Shown one piece after another: positions 7,346 through 16,788 of a stretch of 64,000 nt of DNA. The first letter of the stretch is position 1. Every line of letters starts with the position of its first letter. A program made the translations under genes and the position numbers. The DNA lies in the NCBI GenBank assembly GCA_002337095.1, contig DDFI01000014.1:1-64000 (forward strand), written 5' to 3'. Under the pieces are notes generated by a model. It did no database searches. It had not been told where the DNA came from and saw nothing but the letters and a program-made list of their open reading frames with translations. This DNA comes from Candidatus Saccharibacteria bacterium UBA1932. GTDB lineage: Bacteria; Patescibacteriota; Saccharimonadia; Saccharimonadales; Saccharimonadaceae.

Positions 7346-10300
7346 ATGGCAAAAGCAAAAGCTACGGCGGCCGCTCCGCGTGTGTTCTTTACCAAGGACG
7401 ACACAGCGCTCGAGCTACCAAATCTGATTGCGCACCAAAAAAACAGCTGGCGTGATTTCGTCGAGACGGGCCTCAGCGAGATTTTCGCAGAGCTCAACCC
7501 CATCGACGACTACACTGGCCAAAAACTAGCACTGCGTTTTAAGGATTACCAATTCCACGAGCCCAAAAACTCAGAGCAGTTCGCCAAAGAGAACAACATT
7601 ACGTTTGATGCGCCGCTGCACGTCAATGTAGAGCTGACCAACAAGGTGACTGGTGAAGTAAAAGAGCAAGAGATCTACCTCGGTGATTACCCCTGGATGA
7701 CCGATCGCGGGACATTTGTAATTAATGGCACCGAGCGTGTCGTAGTGAGCCAGCTGATCCGTTCGGCCGGTGTGTTTTTCACTGCCGATCGCATTAATGG
7801 CCGCAATTATTATGGTGCCAAGCTTATTCCTGGCCGCGGTGCCTGGCTAGAATTTGAAACGTCGGCCACCGGCGCGCTGTATGTCAAGATCGATCGCCGC
7901 CGCAAACTGCCCGTTACAACATTGCTGCGCGCGCTTGGATACGGCAAAGTATCAGAAATCAAGAGTTTGTTTGAAGATGTCGACACTGGCGAGACCAAAT
8001 ATATCGCTGCCACCCTCGACAAGGACCCCGCGCATGGCAGCAACGAAGCGCTGATCGAAGTCTACCGCCGCCTCCGCCCGGGCGACCTAGCGACTGTCGA
8101 CAATGCCCGCAGCATGATCGAGCGCATGTTCTTCGACTTCAAGCGCTTCGACTACAGCCGCGTCGGCCGCTACAAGCTTAACCAACGCCTTGGTATCGAC
8201 GTTGCCAACACCACCGAGAACCGCACGCTGCAGATGACCGACCTCGTGGCCATCATTCGCGAGCTGATTCGCCTCAACAACAGCGGCGAAGCACCTGACG
8301 ACATTGACGCGCTCTCAAACCGCCGCATCAAACTGGTGGGCGAGCTCGTTAGCCGTCAATTCCGCGTAGGTATGCTACGCATGCAGCGCAATGCCATGGA
8401 TCGCATGAGCATGAGCGACCTCGAGAGCGTCACGCCGAGTCAGCTGATCAACGCCCGCCCAGTGGTCGCTGCTGTGCGCGAATTCTTTGCCTCGAGTCAG
8501 CTAAGTCAGCTGCTCGACGAGGTCAACCCGCTCTCTGAGTTGAGCCACAAGCGCCGCCTAAGCTCGATGGGCCCTGGTGGTTTGAGCCGCGAGCGCGCCG
8601 GATTTGACGTTCGTGATGCACACCCTACCCACTACGGCCGCATCTGTAGCGTCGAAACGCCAGAGGGCGCCAACATCGGCCTGGTGCTCAACCTCGCCAG
8701 CTACGCCCGCATCAACGAGTACGGTTTTATCGAAACGCCATACCTGAAGGTAGTCGACGGCAAAGTCACCGACGAAGTTGTTTACCTCGATGCTAGCCAA
8801 GAAATCACCGAAGTCATTGCTGATGCCGGTGCTGAGCTTGATGCCGAGGGCGGCTTTGTCGCTGATCGTGTTAGCGCTCGCCGGTTCTTGAAGCCTGGCC
8901 AGGTGGACGTCACCGAGGTGACCTACATGGACGCTGCGCACAAGCAAATCCTTGGTTCTACCGCAGCCTTGGTGCCGTTTATCGAGAAAAACCGTGTCGA
9001 CCGCTCGCTGACAGGCTCGAACATGCAGCGCCAAGCCGTGCCACTATTGATGCCGCAGGCACCGACTGTTGGTACTGGTATCGAAAGCCACGTTGCCCGC
9101 AACTCTAGCCAGCTGGTTGTCGCCGAAGCTGCCGGCGAGGTAGTACGCGCCGACGCCACCGCTGTTGAAGTGGCCTACAAAGACGGCCGCAAAACCTACG
9201 AGCCAATTCACTTTGCCAAAAGCAACGATGATCGCTCGATCAACCAAAAAGTTCGTGTTGCCCGCGGCGACACCGTCAAACAAGGCGATATCTTGATCGA
9301 AGGCGCCAGCATCGCCGACGGCGAGCTAGCGCTGGGCCGCGACCTGACTGTCGCATTTATGCCATGGCAGGGTTACAACATGGACGATGCTATCGTCCTG
9401 AGCCGCCGCCTGGTAGAAGACGACGAGCTGACCAGCATTAATATCAAGGATTACAACGTCGAAGTGCGCGAGACCAAGCTCGGCCCCGAAATTGTCACCC
9501 GCGACATCCCGAACGTATCAGAAGACAGCTTGCGCCACCTCGACGAAGACGGCATTGTACAGCTTGGTAGCGAAGTCAGCGCTGGTGATGTACTGGTCGG
9601 CAAAATCACACCAAAGGGCGAGCAAGAGCTAAGCTCTGAAGAGCGTCTGTTGCGCGCGATTTTTGGCGAAAAAGCTAAAGATGTTCGCGACACCAGCCAG
9701 CGCATGAACAACGCAGGTGGCGGCAAGGTCGTCGGAGTCAAGATTTTTAGCCGCGAAAACGGCCACGAACTCAAAGCTGGCGTACTGATGCAAATCCAGA
9801 TTTTTGTGGCGCAGCTGCGCAAGATTAGCGTCGGCGACAAGCTCGCTGGTCGTCACGGTAACAAGGGCGTTGTCGCCCGCATCTTGCCAGTCGAAGACAT
9901 GCCATTTATGGCCGACGGCACCTCTGTAGATGTAGTGCTCAACCCGCTGGGTGTGCCAAGCCGTATGAACCTAGGTCAGCTGTTCGAGACGCACCTAGGC
10001 ATGGCAGCGCGAGCGCTCGGCTACAAGGTCGCAACGCCACCATTCAACGGCGTACCAAACGAAATAATTAGCGACGAGCTAGAAAAAGCGGGATACGCTC
10101 GCGATGGCAAATCGCAGCTATTCGACGGTCGCACTGGCGAGGCGTTCGAAGAGCGCACAACTGTCGGCGTCATGCACATGATCAAGCTACACCACATGGT
10201 CAGCGACAAGATCCACGCCCGCAGCACCGGCCCGTACACCATGGTGACCCAGCAGCCGCTCGGCGGCAAGGCCCAAAATGGTGGCCAGCGCTTCGGCGAG

Positions 10301-10705
10301 ATGGAGGTGTGGGCACTCGAGGCGTACGGCGCCGCTGCCACCCTGCAAGAAATGCTCACCATCAAGTCGGACGACGTCTACGGACGCGCCAAAGCCTACG
10401 AATCGATCATCAAGAACGAAACTATCGTCGGGCCAAAACTCCCAGAATCGTTCAACGTGCTTGTCAAGGAGCTCCAGGGGCTCGGCCTGCGCGTCGACCT
10501 GGTTCACGACGATGAGCAAATCGACGCCGAGCAAGTGATTGCCGAGGCTGGTCCCGAGGACAAGACCGTCCCCATGATCGACGACGGCAGCGATGATGTC
10601 GAGACGATCCTCGACGAAGCCGATGATTTTGGCGATATCGACGACGATGATGGCATGAGCATCCAGGATATAGACGAAATTGAACAAGTAAAAGAGGAGG
10701 CCTAA
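7346..10705 (+). CDS. rpoB: RNA polymerase beta subunit
   Basis: Catalytic-core subunit of RNA polymerase, 1119 residues, near the short end of the bacterial range. Hallmarks include PWMTDRGTFVINGTERVVVSQ, the rifampicin region (SSQLSQLLDEVNPLSELSHK then RRLSSMGPGGLSRERAGF), HPTHYGRICSVETPEG, GRHGNKGV and GGKAQNGGQRFGEMEVWALE. The C-terminus is Asp/Glu-rich. In the rifampicin cluster the E. coli positions Q513, D516, H526, R529 and S531 are kept, while F514 and N518 are replaced by Leu and Val. It starts with ATG after GAGGGAAACC and is co-transcribed with rpoC (1-nt gap). rplK, rplA, rplJ and rplL, often found upstream, are not here. Confidence 0.98.
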   Translation: MAKAKATAAAPRVFFTKDDTALELPNLIAHQKNSWRDFVETGLSEIFAELNPIDDYTGQKLALRFKDYQFHEPKNSEQFAKENNITFDAPLHVNVELTNKVTGEVKEQEIYLGDYPWMTDRGTFVINGTERVVVSQLIRSAGVFFTADRINGRNYYGAKLIPGRGAWLEFETSATGALYVKIDRRRKLPVTTLLRALGYGKVSEIKSLFEDVDTGETKYIAATLDKDPAHGSNEALIEVYRRLRPGDLATVDNARSMIERMFFDFKRFDYSRVGRYKLNQRLGIDVANTTENRTLQMTDLVAIIRELIRLNNSGEAPDDIDALSNRRIKLVGELVSRQFRVGMLRMQRNAMDRMSMSDLESVTPSQLINARPVVAAVREFFASSQLSQLLDEVNPLSELSHKRRLSSMGPGGLSRERAGFDVRDAHPTHYGRICSVETPEGANIGLVLNLASYARINEYGFIETPYLKVVDGKVTDEVVYLDASQEITEVIADAGAELDAEGGFVADRVSARRFLKPGQVDVTEVTYMDAAHKQILGSTAALVPFIEKNRVDRSLTGSNMQRQAVPLLMPQAPTVGTGIESHVARNSSQLVVAEAAGEVVRADATAVEVAYKDGRKTYEPIHFAKSNDDRSINQKVRVARGDTVKQGDILIEGASIADGELALGRDLTVAFMPWQGYNMDDAIVLSRRLVEDDELTSINIKDYNVEVRETKLGPEIVTRDIPNVSEDSLRHLDEDGIVQLGSEVSAGDVLVGKITPKGEQELSSEERLLRAIFGEKAKDVRDTSQRMNNAGGGKVVGVKIFSRENGHELKAGVLMQIQIFVAQLRKISVGDKLAGRHGNKGVVARILPVEDMPFMADGTSVDVVLNPLGVPSRMNLGQLFETHLGMAARALGYKVATPPFNGVPNEIISDELEKAGYARDGKSQLFDGRTGEAFEERTTVGVMHMIKLHHMVSDKIHARSTGPYTMVTQQPLGGKAQNGGQRFGEMEVWALEAYGAAATLQEMLTIKSDDVYGRAKAYESIIKNETIVGPKLPESFNVLVKELQGLGLRVDLVHDDEQIDAEQVIAEAGPEDKTVPMIDDGSDDVETILDEADDFGDIDDDDGMSIQDIDEIEQVKEEA

Positions 10706-10706
10706 T

Positions 10707-13700
10707 ATGTCACGAGTTGTTGCAACCAACAGTATTGCCGATTTCGACGCAGTACGCCTCGTCGTTGCTAGCCCCGAGGACGTCCTCAAATGGAGCCACG
10801 GCGAAGTTACCAAGCCCGAGACAATCAACTATCGTACCCAAAAACCAGAGCGTGACGGCCTGTTCTGCGAGCGAATTTTTGGCCCAGTCAAAGATATCAA
10901 CCCGCACGACAGCAAGCTCAAGGGCGTACGCAGCCGCGAGGCCGCCATCGACAAGAACGGCGAGCTGGTCACCAAATCCATCGTGCGCCGCGAGCGCATG
11001 GGTCACATCAATCTCGCTGCCCCTGTTGCGCACATTTGGTTTATGCGTGGCACGCCAAGTGCTATGAGCTTGCTGCTCGGTATTACCGTGCGCAATCTCG
11101 AGCGCATTGCGTATTTTGCTACCTACGTCATCCTCGATGCCGACGACGCCAAGCGCGAGCAACTGCTGGCCGATCTCGAGGCCGAGACCGATGCGGGCCG
11201 TGCGGCGATCAAGCTGCGCTACGAGCGCGAAGCCGGTGCCGAGGGTGCTGATGTCAAGGCACTTGCCGAGGCGCAAAGCCGCGAAATCGAAGAGCTCGAA
11301 GACAGCTATGCGGTCAAGAAAACTCAGCTCGACAGTCTCGTCAAGGGTGCGCTCATCAGCGAAACTGATTTTCGCAACCTGCCCGAGGAGTATGAAGAGC
11401 TCGTTACGGTTGGCATGGGCGGCCAAGCGCTCAAGGCAATGCTTGACGCTATCGACCTGCCGGCACTTATCGCCACCCTGCAAGAAGAAATCGAAAGCGC
11501 CAAGGGCCAGCGCGAGAAAAAACTCTTGAAGCGCCTCAAGGTGCTCGAGGGCATGCTCGCCGCCGGTATCAAGCCGTCCAGCCTGACGCTCACCGTGCTG
11601 CCGGTGATTCCTCCAGATCTGCGCCCAATGGTGCAGCTGACGGGCGGCCGTTTTGCCACTAGCGACCTGAACGACCTGTATCGTCGCGTTATCAACCGCA
11701 ACAACCGCCTCAAAAAGCTCATCGAACTCAACGCCCCCGAGGTCATTCGCCGCAACGAAATGCGCATGCTTCAGGAAGCTGTGGATAGCCTGGTAGACAA
11801 CTCGGCCGCTCGAGGTGGCCGCGCCGTTAACGCCACCGGTGGCCGTCGTCGCCTCAAGAGCATCAGTGATATGCTCAAGGGTAAGCAAGGCCGGTTCCGC
11901 CAAAACCTGCTGGGCAAGCGCGTCGACTACTCGGGCCGATCGGTCATTGTGGTTGGACCTAAGCTCAAGATTCACCAGTGTGGCCTGCCAAAGCAAATGG
12001 CGCTCGAACTATTCAAGCCGTTTGTTATTAGCTGGCTGCTGCGCGGCGAATACGCACACAACATCCGCAGCGCAACGCGCCTGATCGAGGCCGGTGACGC
12101 ACTGGTATGGGACGCGCTCGACGAAGTCATCGAGGGCAAATACGTCCTGCTCAACCGCGCACCATCGCTGCACCGTTTGTCAATTCAGGCCTTCCAGCCA
12201 GTACTGGTCGAAGGCAAAGCCATCCAGCTGCACCCGCTGGTTGCCAACGGTTTCAACGCCGACTACGACGGCGACCAGATGGCCGTGCACCTACCGCTCA
12301 GTGACGAGGCGCAGGCCGAAGCCCGCGAGCTTATGAGCGCCACCAACAACTTGCTCAAGCCAGCCGATGGTAGCCCGGTGCTAAGTATCGGCCAGGACGT
12401 CGTGCTAGGCAACTACTACCTGACGTACGACAAGCCAAGCGCTCGCACGACCGAAGTTAAGGTGTTTGCCGACAGCCGCGAGGCCGAGCTAGCCTACGAC
12501 ATGGGCAAATTGCAGCTGCAAAGCCCGATTCGCCTGCGTACCAAGGGCGGTATCCGTACCACGACACTTGGCCGCGTGTTCTTCAACGAGATCTTGCCCG
12601 ACGATTTTGCCTACAACGACAACGTCCAGACCAAAAAAGAGCTCAAAAAAGTCCTGGCGCAGATTTTCGACCACTACGGCGCGCTCGAGACTGCTCACAC
12701 TGCTGACCGCATGAAGGGCCTGGCGTTCCGCTTTGCCACCGTTGCGGCAGTGTCGACCGGCAAAGACGACTACCTCAACTTCGAGGAAATCGCCGACTTT
12801 GTCGCCGAAGGTGACGAAAAAGTTTCGCAGATTTCTGACCAGCTCGACCAAGGTCTCATCACCGAGGACGAGCGCTACAACCTCACCGTCGCCACCTGGC
12901 GTGCCGTCGACCGCCGCGTCGAGGACTTCCTAAAGGGCGAGATGGAGCATATGGACACCAGCATTTCTGTCATGGTCAACTCTGGTGCTCGTGGTACAGT
13001 GTCGAACGTCAAGCTTGCTAGCGCCATGATCGGTATCATGGTGGACGCGTCAAACCGCGAAATCGAGCTGCCGGTACGATCTAACTACAAAAAAGGCCTC
13101 AGCAGCCTGGAAGCTTTCGTCGCTACCCGTGGTAGCCGCAAGGGTCTGATCGACACCGCACTCAAAACCGCCGACTCTGGCTACCTGACGCGTCGCCTCG
13201 TCGACGTCAGCCAAGACGTCTTTAGTGTCGAGGACGAAGAAGGCGACGACGCTGGCTTTGCAATCTACCGCTCAGAATCAGATTACACCATGATCGATTT
13301 TGGCAACCGATTGTTTGGCCGCTACACCGCCGAAACCGTCCCTGGCCACATCGAGCGCGATCAACTGATCACTCGCGAAATCGCCAACGCTATCGAGGCC
13401 GACAGCGCAATCGACAGCGTCAAGATCCAATCGGTGCTGTCTACCAACAACCTCGAGGGCATCCCGCGCAAGAGCTACGGTATTGATATGGCGACTGGTC
13501 ACCTTGTAGCCGCCGCCCAGCCGGTCGGTGTCATCGCTGCACAGTCGGTGGGTGAGCCAGGCACGCAGCTGACGCTCAACACCTTCCACAGCTCTGGTGT
13601 CGGTGGATCAGACATCACTCAGGGTCTGCCGCGCGTCGAAGAGCTGTTCGAGGCACGCAATCCAAAGGGTCAGGCCGTCATGACCGAAATCAGCGGTACG

Positions 13701-14558
13701 GTCGACCTGTGGGAAGATGGCAAAAAGTACATCGTTCAGGTTACGCCAGATGCTGGCCACGTCGTGCGCATCCCGCTTGATGGCCGCACTGTCACCGTCA
13801 AGTCTGGCTCGCAGGTGAAGGTAGGTGATGTGCTGGCTGTCGCCGAAGAAGATTCGCGCCCACTCGTCGCGCCATTTGATGGCGTGGTCGAGACCGCCGA
13901 GGACACTATCGTCCTGGCGGGCACCGCGACGGCGCCGGTTCGCTACGAAATCCCTGGCTCGGCCCAGCTGGTCGTCACCAAGAACGACCGTGTCGAAGCT
14001 GGTGATCGCCTGACGATCGGCTCGCTCAATCTGCACGATCTGATGCGCCTACAGGGCACCGAAGCCACGCAGCGCTACATCATCAACGAGGTGCTGCGCA
14101 TCTACGCCGCGCAGGGTCAAGAGGTCGCCGACAAGCACCTCGAGATCATCGTCCGCCAGATGTTTAGCCGTGTGCAGGTAGAGGACCCAGGCGACAGCCA
14201 GTTTGTCATGGGCGACATCGTGTCCAAGGCTGCTGTCGTCGAGGCGAACAAGCAGCTCGCTGCCGAGGGTCGCGAGCCAGCGCAGTACACACAGCTGCTG
14301 CTTGGTATCACCAAGGTCTCGATCTGGAGCGACTCGTGGTTGTCGGCTGCATCGTTCCAAGACACCACCCGCGTGCTCATCAGCGCCGCCACTAGCGGCC
14401 GAGCCGACCGTCTGCACGGCCTCAAAGAGAACGTCATCATCGGTCGCAAGATTCCTGTCGGCACCGGTGCACGAACTCTCCGCGAGATTGAGGACGAAAT
14501 CGAACACAGCGACTTCATCGACAACATCGCCGAAGATGTTGTGCTCGAAGAAGCCTAG
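10707..14558 (+). CDS. rpoC: RNA polymerase beta-prime subunit lacking both zinc sites
   Basis: Catalytic subunit, 1283 residues. The active-site Mg loop is NADYDGDQMAVH, with Asp at 519, 521 and 523; Tyr replaces the usual Phe. LLGKRVDYSGRSVIVVGP and GVIAAQSVGEPGTQLTLNTF are present. Unusually, none of the eight zinc-ligand cysteines is kept. The N-terminal finger region (about 62-92, GPVKDINPHDSKLKGVRSRE and on to VTKSIVRRERMGH) has no CxC...CxxC. The C-terminal site is also gone: VEDEEGDD near 841 replaces the single Cys, and SVLSTNNLEGIPRKSYGID near 909-927 replaces the Cys triad. The surrounding sequence is well conserved, so this is a real loss rather than misalignment. A terminator follows at 14588. 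Confidence 0.98.
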   Translation: MSRVVATNSIADFDAVRLVVASPEDVLKWSHGEVTKPETINYRTQKPERDGLFCERIFGPVKDINPHDSKLKGVRSREAAIDKNGELVTKSIVRRERMGHINLAAPVAHIWFMRGTPSAMSLLLGITVRNLERIAYFATYVILDADDAKREQLLADLEAETDAGRAAIKLRYEREAGAEGADVKALAEAQSREIEELEDSYAVKKTQLDSLVKGALISETDFRNLPEEYEELVTVGMGGQALKAMLDAIDLPALIATLQEEIESAKGQREKKLLKRLKVLEGMLAAGIKPSSLTLTVLPVIPPDLRPMVQLTGGRFATSDLNDLYRRVINRNNRLKKLIELNAPEVIRRNEMRMLQEAVDSLVDNSAARGGRAVNATGGRRRLKSISDMLKGKQGRFRQNLLGKRVDYSGRSVIVVGPKLKIHQCGLPKQMALELFKPFVISWLLRGEYAHNIRSATRLIEAGDALVWDALDEVIEGKYVLLNRAPSLHRLSIQAFQPVLVEGKAIQLHPLVANGFNADYDGDQMAVHLPLSDEAQAEARELMSATNNLLKPADGSPVLSIGQDVVLGNYYLTYDKPSARTTEVKVFADSREAELAYDMGKLQLQSPIRLRTKGGIRTTTLGRVFFNEILPDDFAYNDNVQTKKELKKVLAQIFDHYGALETAHTADRMKGLAFRFATVAAVSTGKDDYLNFEEIADFVAEGDEKVSQISDQLDQGLITEDERYNLTVATWRAVDRRVEDFLKGEMEHMDTSISVMVNSGARGTVSNVKLASAMIGIMVDASNREIELPVRSNYKKGLSSLEAFVATRGSRKGLIDTALKTADSGYLTRRLVDVSQDVFSVEDEEGDDAGFAIYRSESDYTMIDFGNRLFGRYTAETVPGHIERDQLITREIANAIEADSAIDSVKIQSVLSTNNLEGIPRKSYGIDMATGHLVAAAQPVGVIAAQSVGEPGTQLTLNTFHSSGVGGSDITQGLPRVEELFEARNPKGQAVMTEISGTVDLWEDGKKYIVQVTPDAGHVVRIPLDGRTVTVKSGSQVKVGDVLAVAEEDSRPLVAPFDGVVETAEDTIVLAGTATAPVRYEIPGSAQLVVTKNDRVEAGDRLTIGSLNLHDLMRLQGTEATQRYIINEVLRIYAAQGQEVADKHLEIIVRQMFSRVQVEDPGDSQFVMGDIVSKAAVVEANKQLAAEGREPAQYTQLLLGITKVSIWSDSWLSAASFQDTTRVLISAATSGRADRLHGLKENVIIGRKIPVGTGARTLREIEDEIEHSDFIDNIAEDVVLEEA

Positions 14559-14587
14559 TCGATTCGCGTCTAGCCAAGCGGCAAAAA

Positions 14588-14615
14588 AACCACCCCGAGT
14601 AATCGGGGTGGTTTT
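14588..14615 (+). terminator. Bidirectional terminator after rpoC
   Basis: AACCACCCCGA-GTAA-TCGGGGTGGTT followed by TT. Seven A residues precede it, so it also serves the minus-strand gene that ends at 14646. Confidence 0.9.
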
Positions 14616-14645
14616 GATTGAGCTGCTAGGCGGAAGAAGCGATTG

Positions 14646-15581
14646 TTAGAGCGTCACAACAGCGGCTTTGCCGGCTTTGGTGTCGTAGCAGTCGACGCCC
14701 AGATAGGCTTTCTTTTGGTCGGCGGTAGTGTAGGTGCTGCAGGCAGGGCTATTCTGGGCGCCGGTCAAAAAATGCCAAGTTTTGTCTGGCGTCTGATAGT
14801 ATAGCCCCGCATAACCGGTAAATCCACCAAATGTGCCCATACTGTAGGTAGCGAGCTGGTAATCGGGCGTTTTGCTGGCAGTAACCTTAGGGTTATCGAG
14901 GTAGAGCGGCACTACGGTCGACTTTTTGGCATCGGCACTCTGGGAATAGGCCGCATAATATGGCTTGGCAGCTGTAGCCAGGGCATCGTATCCAGGCTGA
15001 TCGAGGCAGCCAACGGTGATAGCAACGGGATTGGTGGTGTCATTAATGCCCATGTAATTCGACCCAAGCGTACATTTGACATCAGGCGTGGTGTAGTCGG
15101 TCAGGGCGAGCGAACTATCGACGTTCGAGGCGATGTCTTTTTCGTTGTAGTTCTTGGCCTTAAAGAACGACGTAATCGATGCGAGCGTCACCTTGGCATC
15201 GGCAGCAGACTTATTGAGCTTGAGCGCGGGCGCAGTTGCGACTGGCTGCACGGCATACCCAAGGCCATCGGGCTGAACTGCTGGTGCGCGACCATTCTTT
15301 TGGACATCGCCAGCGCTGATTTGCTTTGACAATTCCTCTAGCAAGGCAATATGTTTTGGCTTTTCTGGCACTTTGGTCTGTGTCACCACAGTAGTGGTAG
15401 TGGTCGCGGGCTGGGTGGACATGCCGGCAAAGCGTGCTACCATGTAGCCAGCCGTGCCCCCAGCGATTGCTAGCAACACGATCAGCAGCACCACTAGTCC
15501 GGTGCGGTGAGGCTTGGCAGGCGGCGTAGTGACCGGGGCGGTCGGGGTAACATTTGTAACAGGCGTGGGTGTCTTGTCCAT
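14646..15581 (-). CDS. Membrane-anchored exported protein of unknown function
   Basis: 311 residues. A Pro/Thr-rich cytoplasmic N-terminus (MDKTPTPVTNVTPTAPVTTP) precedes one transmembrane helix at about 29-52 (LVVLLIVLLAIAGGTAGYMVA). A Thr-rich linker follows, and the rest should lie outside the cell. The outer part has several Tyr/Gly-rich strands and four Cys (in VKCTLG, VGCLDQ, PACSTY, VDCYDT) that could form two disulfides. A GGAGA ribosome-binding site precedes the ATG. It converges on rpoC and shares its terminator. I do not recognise the family. Confidence 0.8.
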   Translation of the reverse strand: MDKTPTPVTNVTPTAPVTTPPAKPHRTGLVVLLIVLLAIAGGTAGYMVARFAGMSTQPATTTTTVVTQTKVPEKPKHIALLEELSKQISAGDVQKNGRAPAVQPDGLGYAVQPVATAPALKLNKSAADAKVTLASITSFFKAKNYNEKDIASNVDSSLALTDYTTPDVKCTLGSNYMGINDTTNPVAITVGCLDQPGYDALATAAKPYYAAYSQSADAKKSTVVPLYLDNPKVTASKTPDYQLATYSMGTFGGFTGYAGLYYQTPDKTWHFLTGAQNSPACSTYTTADQKKAYLGVDCYDTKAGKAAVVTL

Positions 15582-15649
15582 AAGTTCTCCGTAATTATGC
15601 TTATGCCTCTAGTGTAGCGTATTTATCCCGCGATGAACAGCCGCGCTAC

Positions 15650-15678
15650 TAGACACATCGGTGGGATTTTGATATAAT
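15650..15678 (+). promoter_or_regulatory. rpsL-rpsG promoter
   Basis: TAGACA (15650-15655), 17-nt spacer, TATAAT (15673-15678). It gives a leader of about 150 nt. The leader contains an imperfect hairpin in which GTCTCG (near 15742) can pair with CGAGAC (near 15770). Confidence 0.7.
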
Positions 15679-15814
15679 TATCTATGAGTTTCTCTTTCTA
15701 TCGATATCGGCTCAGTGTGTGAACCGTCGTCGTAGGCAAGACGTCTCGTGAGCGTTTGCTGCGCCAGCGCGAGACACCCCGGGCTCATTAGCAAGCCCAT
15801 TCCATTAAATCGTA

Positions 15815-15837
15815 ATCTAAAAAAGGATTTTTTAGAT
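15815..15837 (+). promoter_or_regulatory. Hairpin over the rpsL ribosome-binding site and start codon
   Basis: A perfect 10-bp inverted repeat: ATCTAAAAAA (15815-15824), loop GGA, TTTTTTAGAT (15828-15837). The AAAGGA Shine-Dalgarno sits in arm and loop, and the second arm ends inside the ATG at 15836. Such a weak A-U hairpin could modulate S12 synthesis, for example by temperature or protein binding. The symmetry is direct; the role is inferred. Confidence 0.5.
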
Positions 15838-16249
15838 GCCAACAATCAACCAACTCGTGCGAAAACCGCGCAAGACCGCTGGCAAGAAAAGCAAATCGCC
15901 AGCGCTCGGCCGCATTCATAACGCGCTCAAGACCAGGTACTACGAGCAAGACGCTCCGCTGAAGCGCGGCGTTTGTGTCAAGGTCACTACCAAAACCCCC
16001 AAGAAGCCTAACTCTGCACTACGCAAAGTTGCCCGCGTTCGTCTGACCAATGGCCACGAAGTGTGGGCCTATATCGGTGGCGAAGGCCACAACCTGCAGG
16101 AACACGCCGTCGTGCTGGTGCGCGGTGGCCGCGTGCCCGACCTGCCAGGTGTGCGCTACCACATTGTTCGTGGTGCGCTTGACCTGCAGGGCGTCGCAAA
16201 GCGTCAACAGGGCCGTAGCAAGTACGGCGCCAAGAAAGGGGAGAAATAA
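15836..16249 (+). CDS. rpsL: 30S ribosomal protein S12
   Basis: Decoding-centre protein, 137 residues. Family signatures are clear: KTPKKPNSALRKVARVRLTN, GEGHNLQEHAVVLVRGGRV and DLPGVRYHIVRGALDLQGV. The streptomycin-contact Lys in KPNSALRK is present, so no classical resistance change is seen there. It is followed after 2 nt by rpsG, with which it forms a two-gene transcript closed by the terminator at 16744. fusA and tuf, usually in the same operon, lie 10 and 26 kb away. Confidence 0.98.
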   Translation: MPTINQLVRKPRKTAGKKSKSPALGRIHNALKTRYYEQDAPLKRGVCVKVTTKTPKKPNSALRKVARVRLTNGHEVWAYIGGEGHNLQEHAVVLVRGGRVPDLPGVRYHIVRGALDLQGVAKRQQGRSKYGAKKGEK

Positions 16250-16251
16250 CC

Positions 16252-16731
16252 ATGCCACGTAAAGTTACTGCCAAGCTGCAGCGGCAGCTCCCAGCCGACC
16301 GCAAATATCAGTCTGTGCTGATCCAGCGCTTGATCAATAAGTCGATGCTCGATGGCAAAAAGCTCGTTGCAGAGCGTGCCGTTTACGGCGCCCTCGAACA
16401 GGCTGCCAAGACGCTCAAGTCAGAGGATCCTCTGGCGGTATTTGAGCGCGCACTGAAAAACGTCAGCCCGAACTTTGAGGTCAAATCTCGCCGTGTCGGT
16501 GGCGCCAACTACCAAATCCCATTCCCTGTACAGGGCCACCGCCAGCTGCACTATGCATTTAGCTGGCTAGTCCAAAGCGCCCGCGCTCGCAGCGGTATGC
16601 CCTACGAAAAGCGCCTTGCGCTCGAGATCGTCGACGCCTACAACGAAACCGGTGCCGCCTACAAAAAAAAGGAAGACACTCACAAAATGGCCGAGGCCAA
16701 CCGCGCCTTCGCCCACTTTGCCCGCGGCTAG
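16252..16731 (+). CDS. rpsG: 30S ribosomal protein S7
   Basis: 16S rRNA 3'-domain assembly protein, 159 residues, typical length. Recognisable segments are LINKSMLDGKKLVAERAVYG, NVSPNFEVKSRRVGGANYQI and the basic YEKRLALEIVDAYNETGAAY. GGGAGAAATAACC precedes the ATG. Last gene of the short rpsL-rpsG operon. Confidence 0.97.
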   Translation: MPRKVTAKLQRQLPADRKYQSVLIQRLINKSMLDGKKLVAERAVYGALEQAAKTLKSEDPLAVFERALKNVSPNFEVKSRRVGGANYQIPFPVQGHRQLHYAFSWLVQSARARSGMPYEKRLALEIVDAYNETGAAYKKKEDTHKMAEANRAFAHFARG

Positions 16732-16743
16732 TCTCTCGCCCAA

Positions 16744-16775
16744 AAAATACCGCTCGATACGTAGAGCGGTATTTT
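16744..16775. terminator. Terminator after rpsG
   Basis: Perfect 12-bp stem AAAATACCGCTC / GAGCGGTATTTT with an 8-nt loop. Symmetric A and T runs make it bidirectional; it also serves the minus-strand gene ending at 16789. Confidence 0.9.
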
Positions 16776-16788
16776 ATATGGATACAAT

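Noticed and set aside
10710..11996. 428-aa minus-strand frame
   Set aside because: It lies entirely antisense to rpoC, an unmistakable gene, and has no known motif. Long antisense frames are expected in this GC-biased codon use.
14618..14645. tRNA genes in short intergenic gaps
   Set aside because: All intergenic stretches were scanned by eye for paired T-arm and acceptor sequences; none was convincing.
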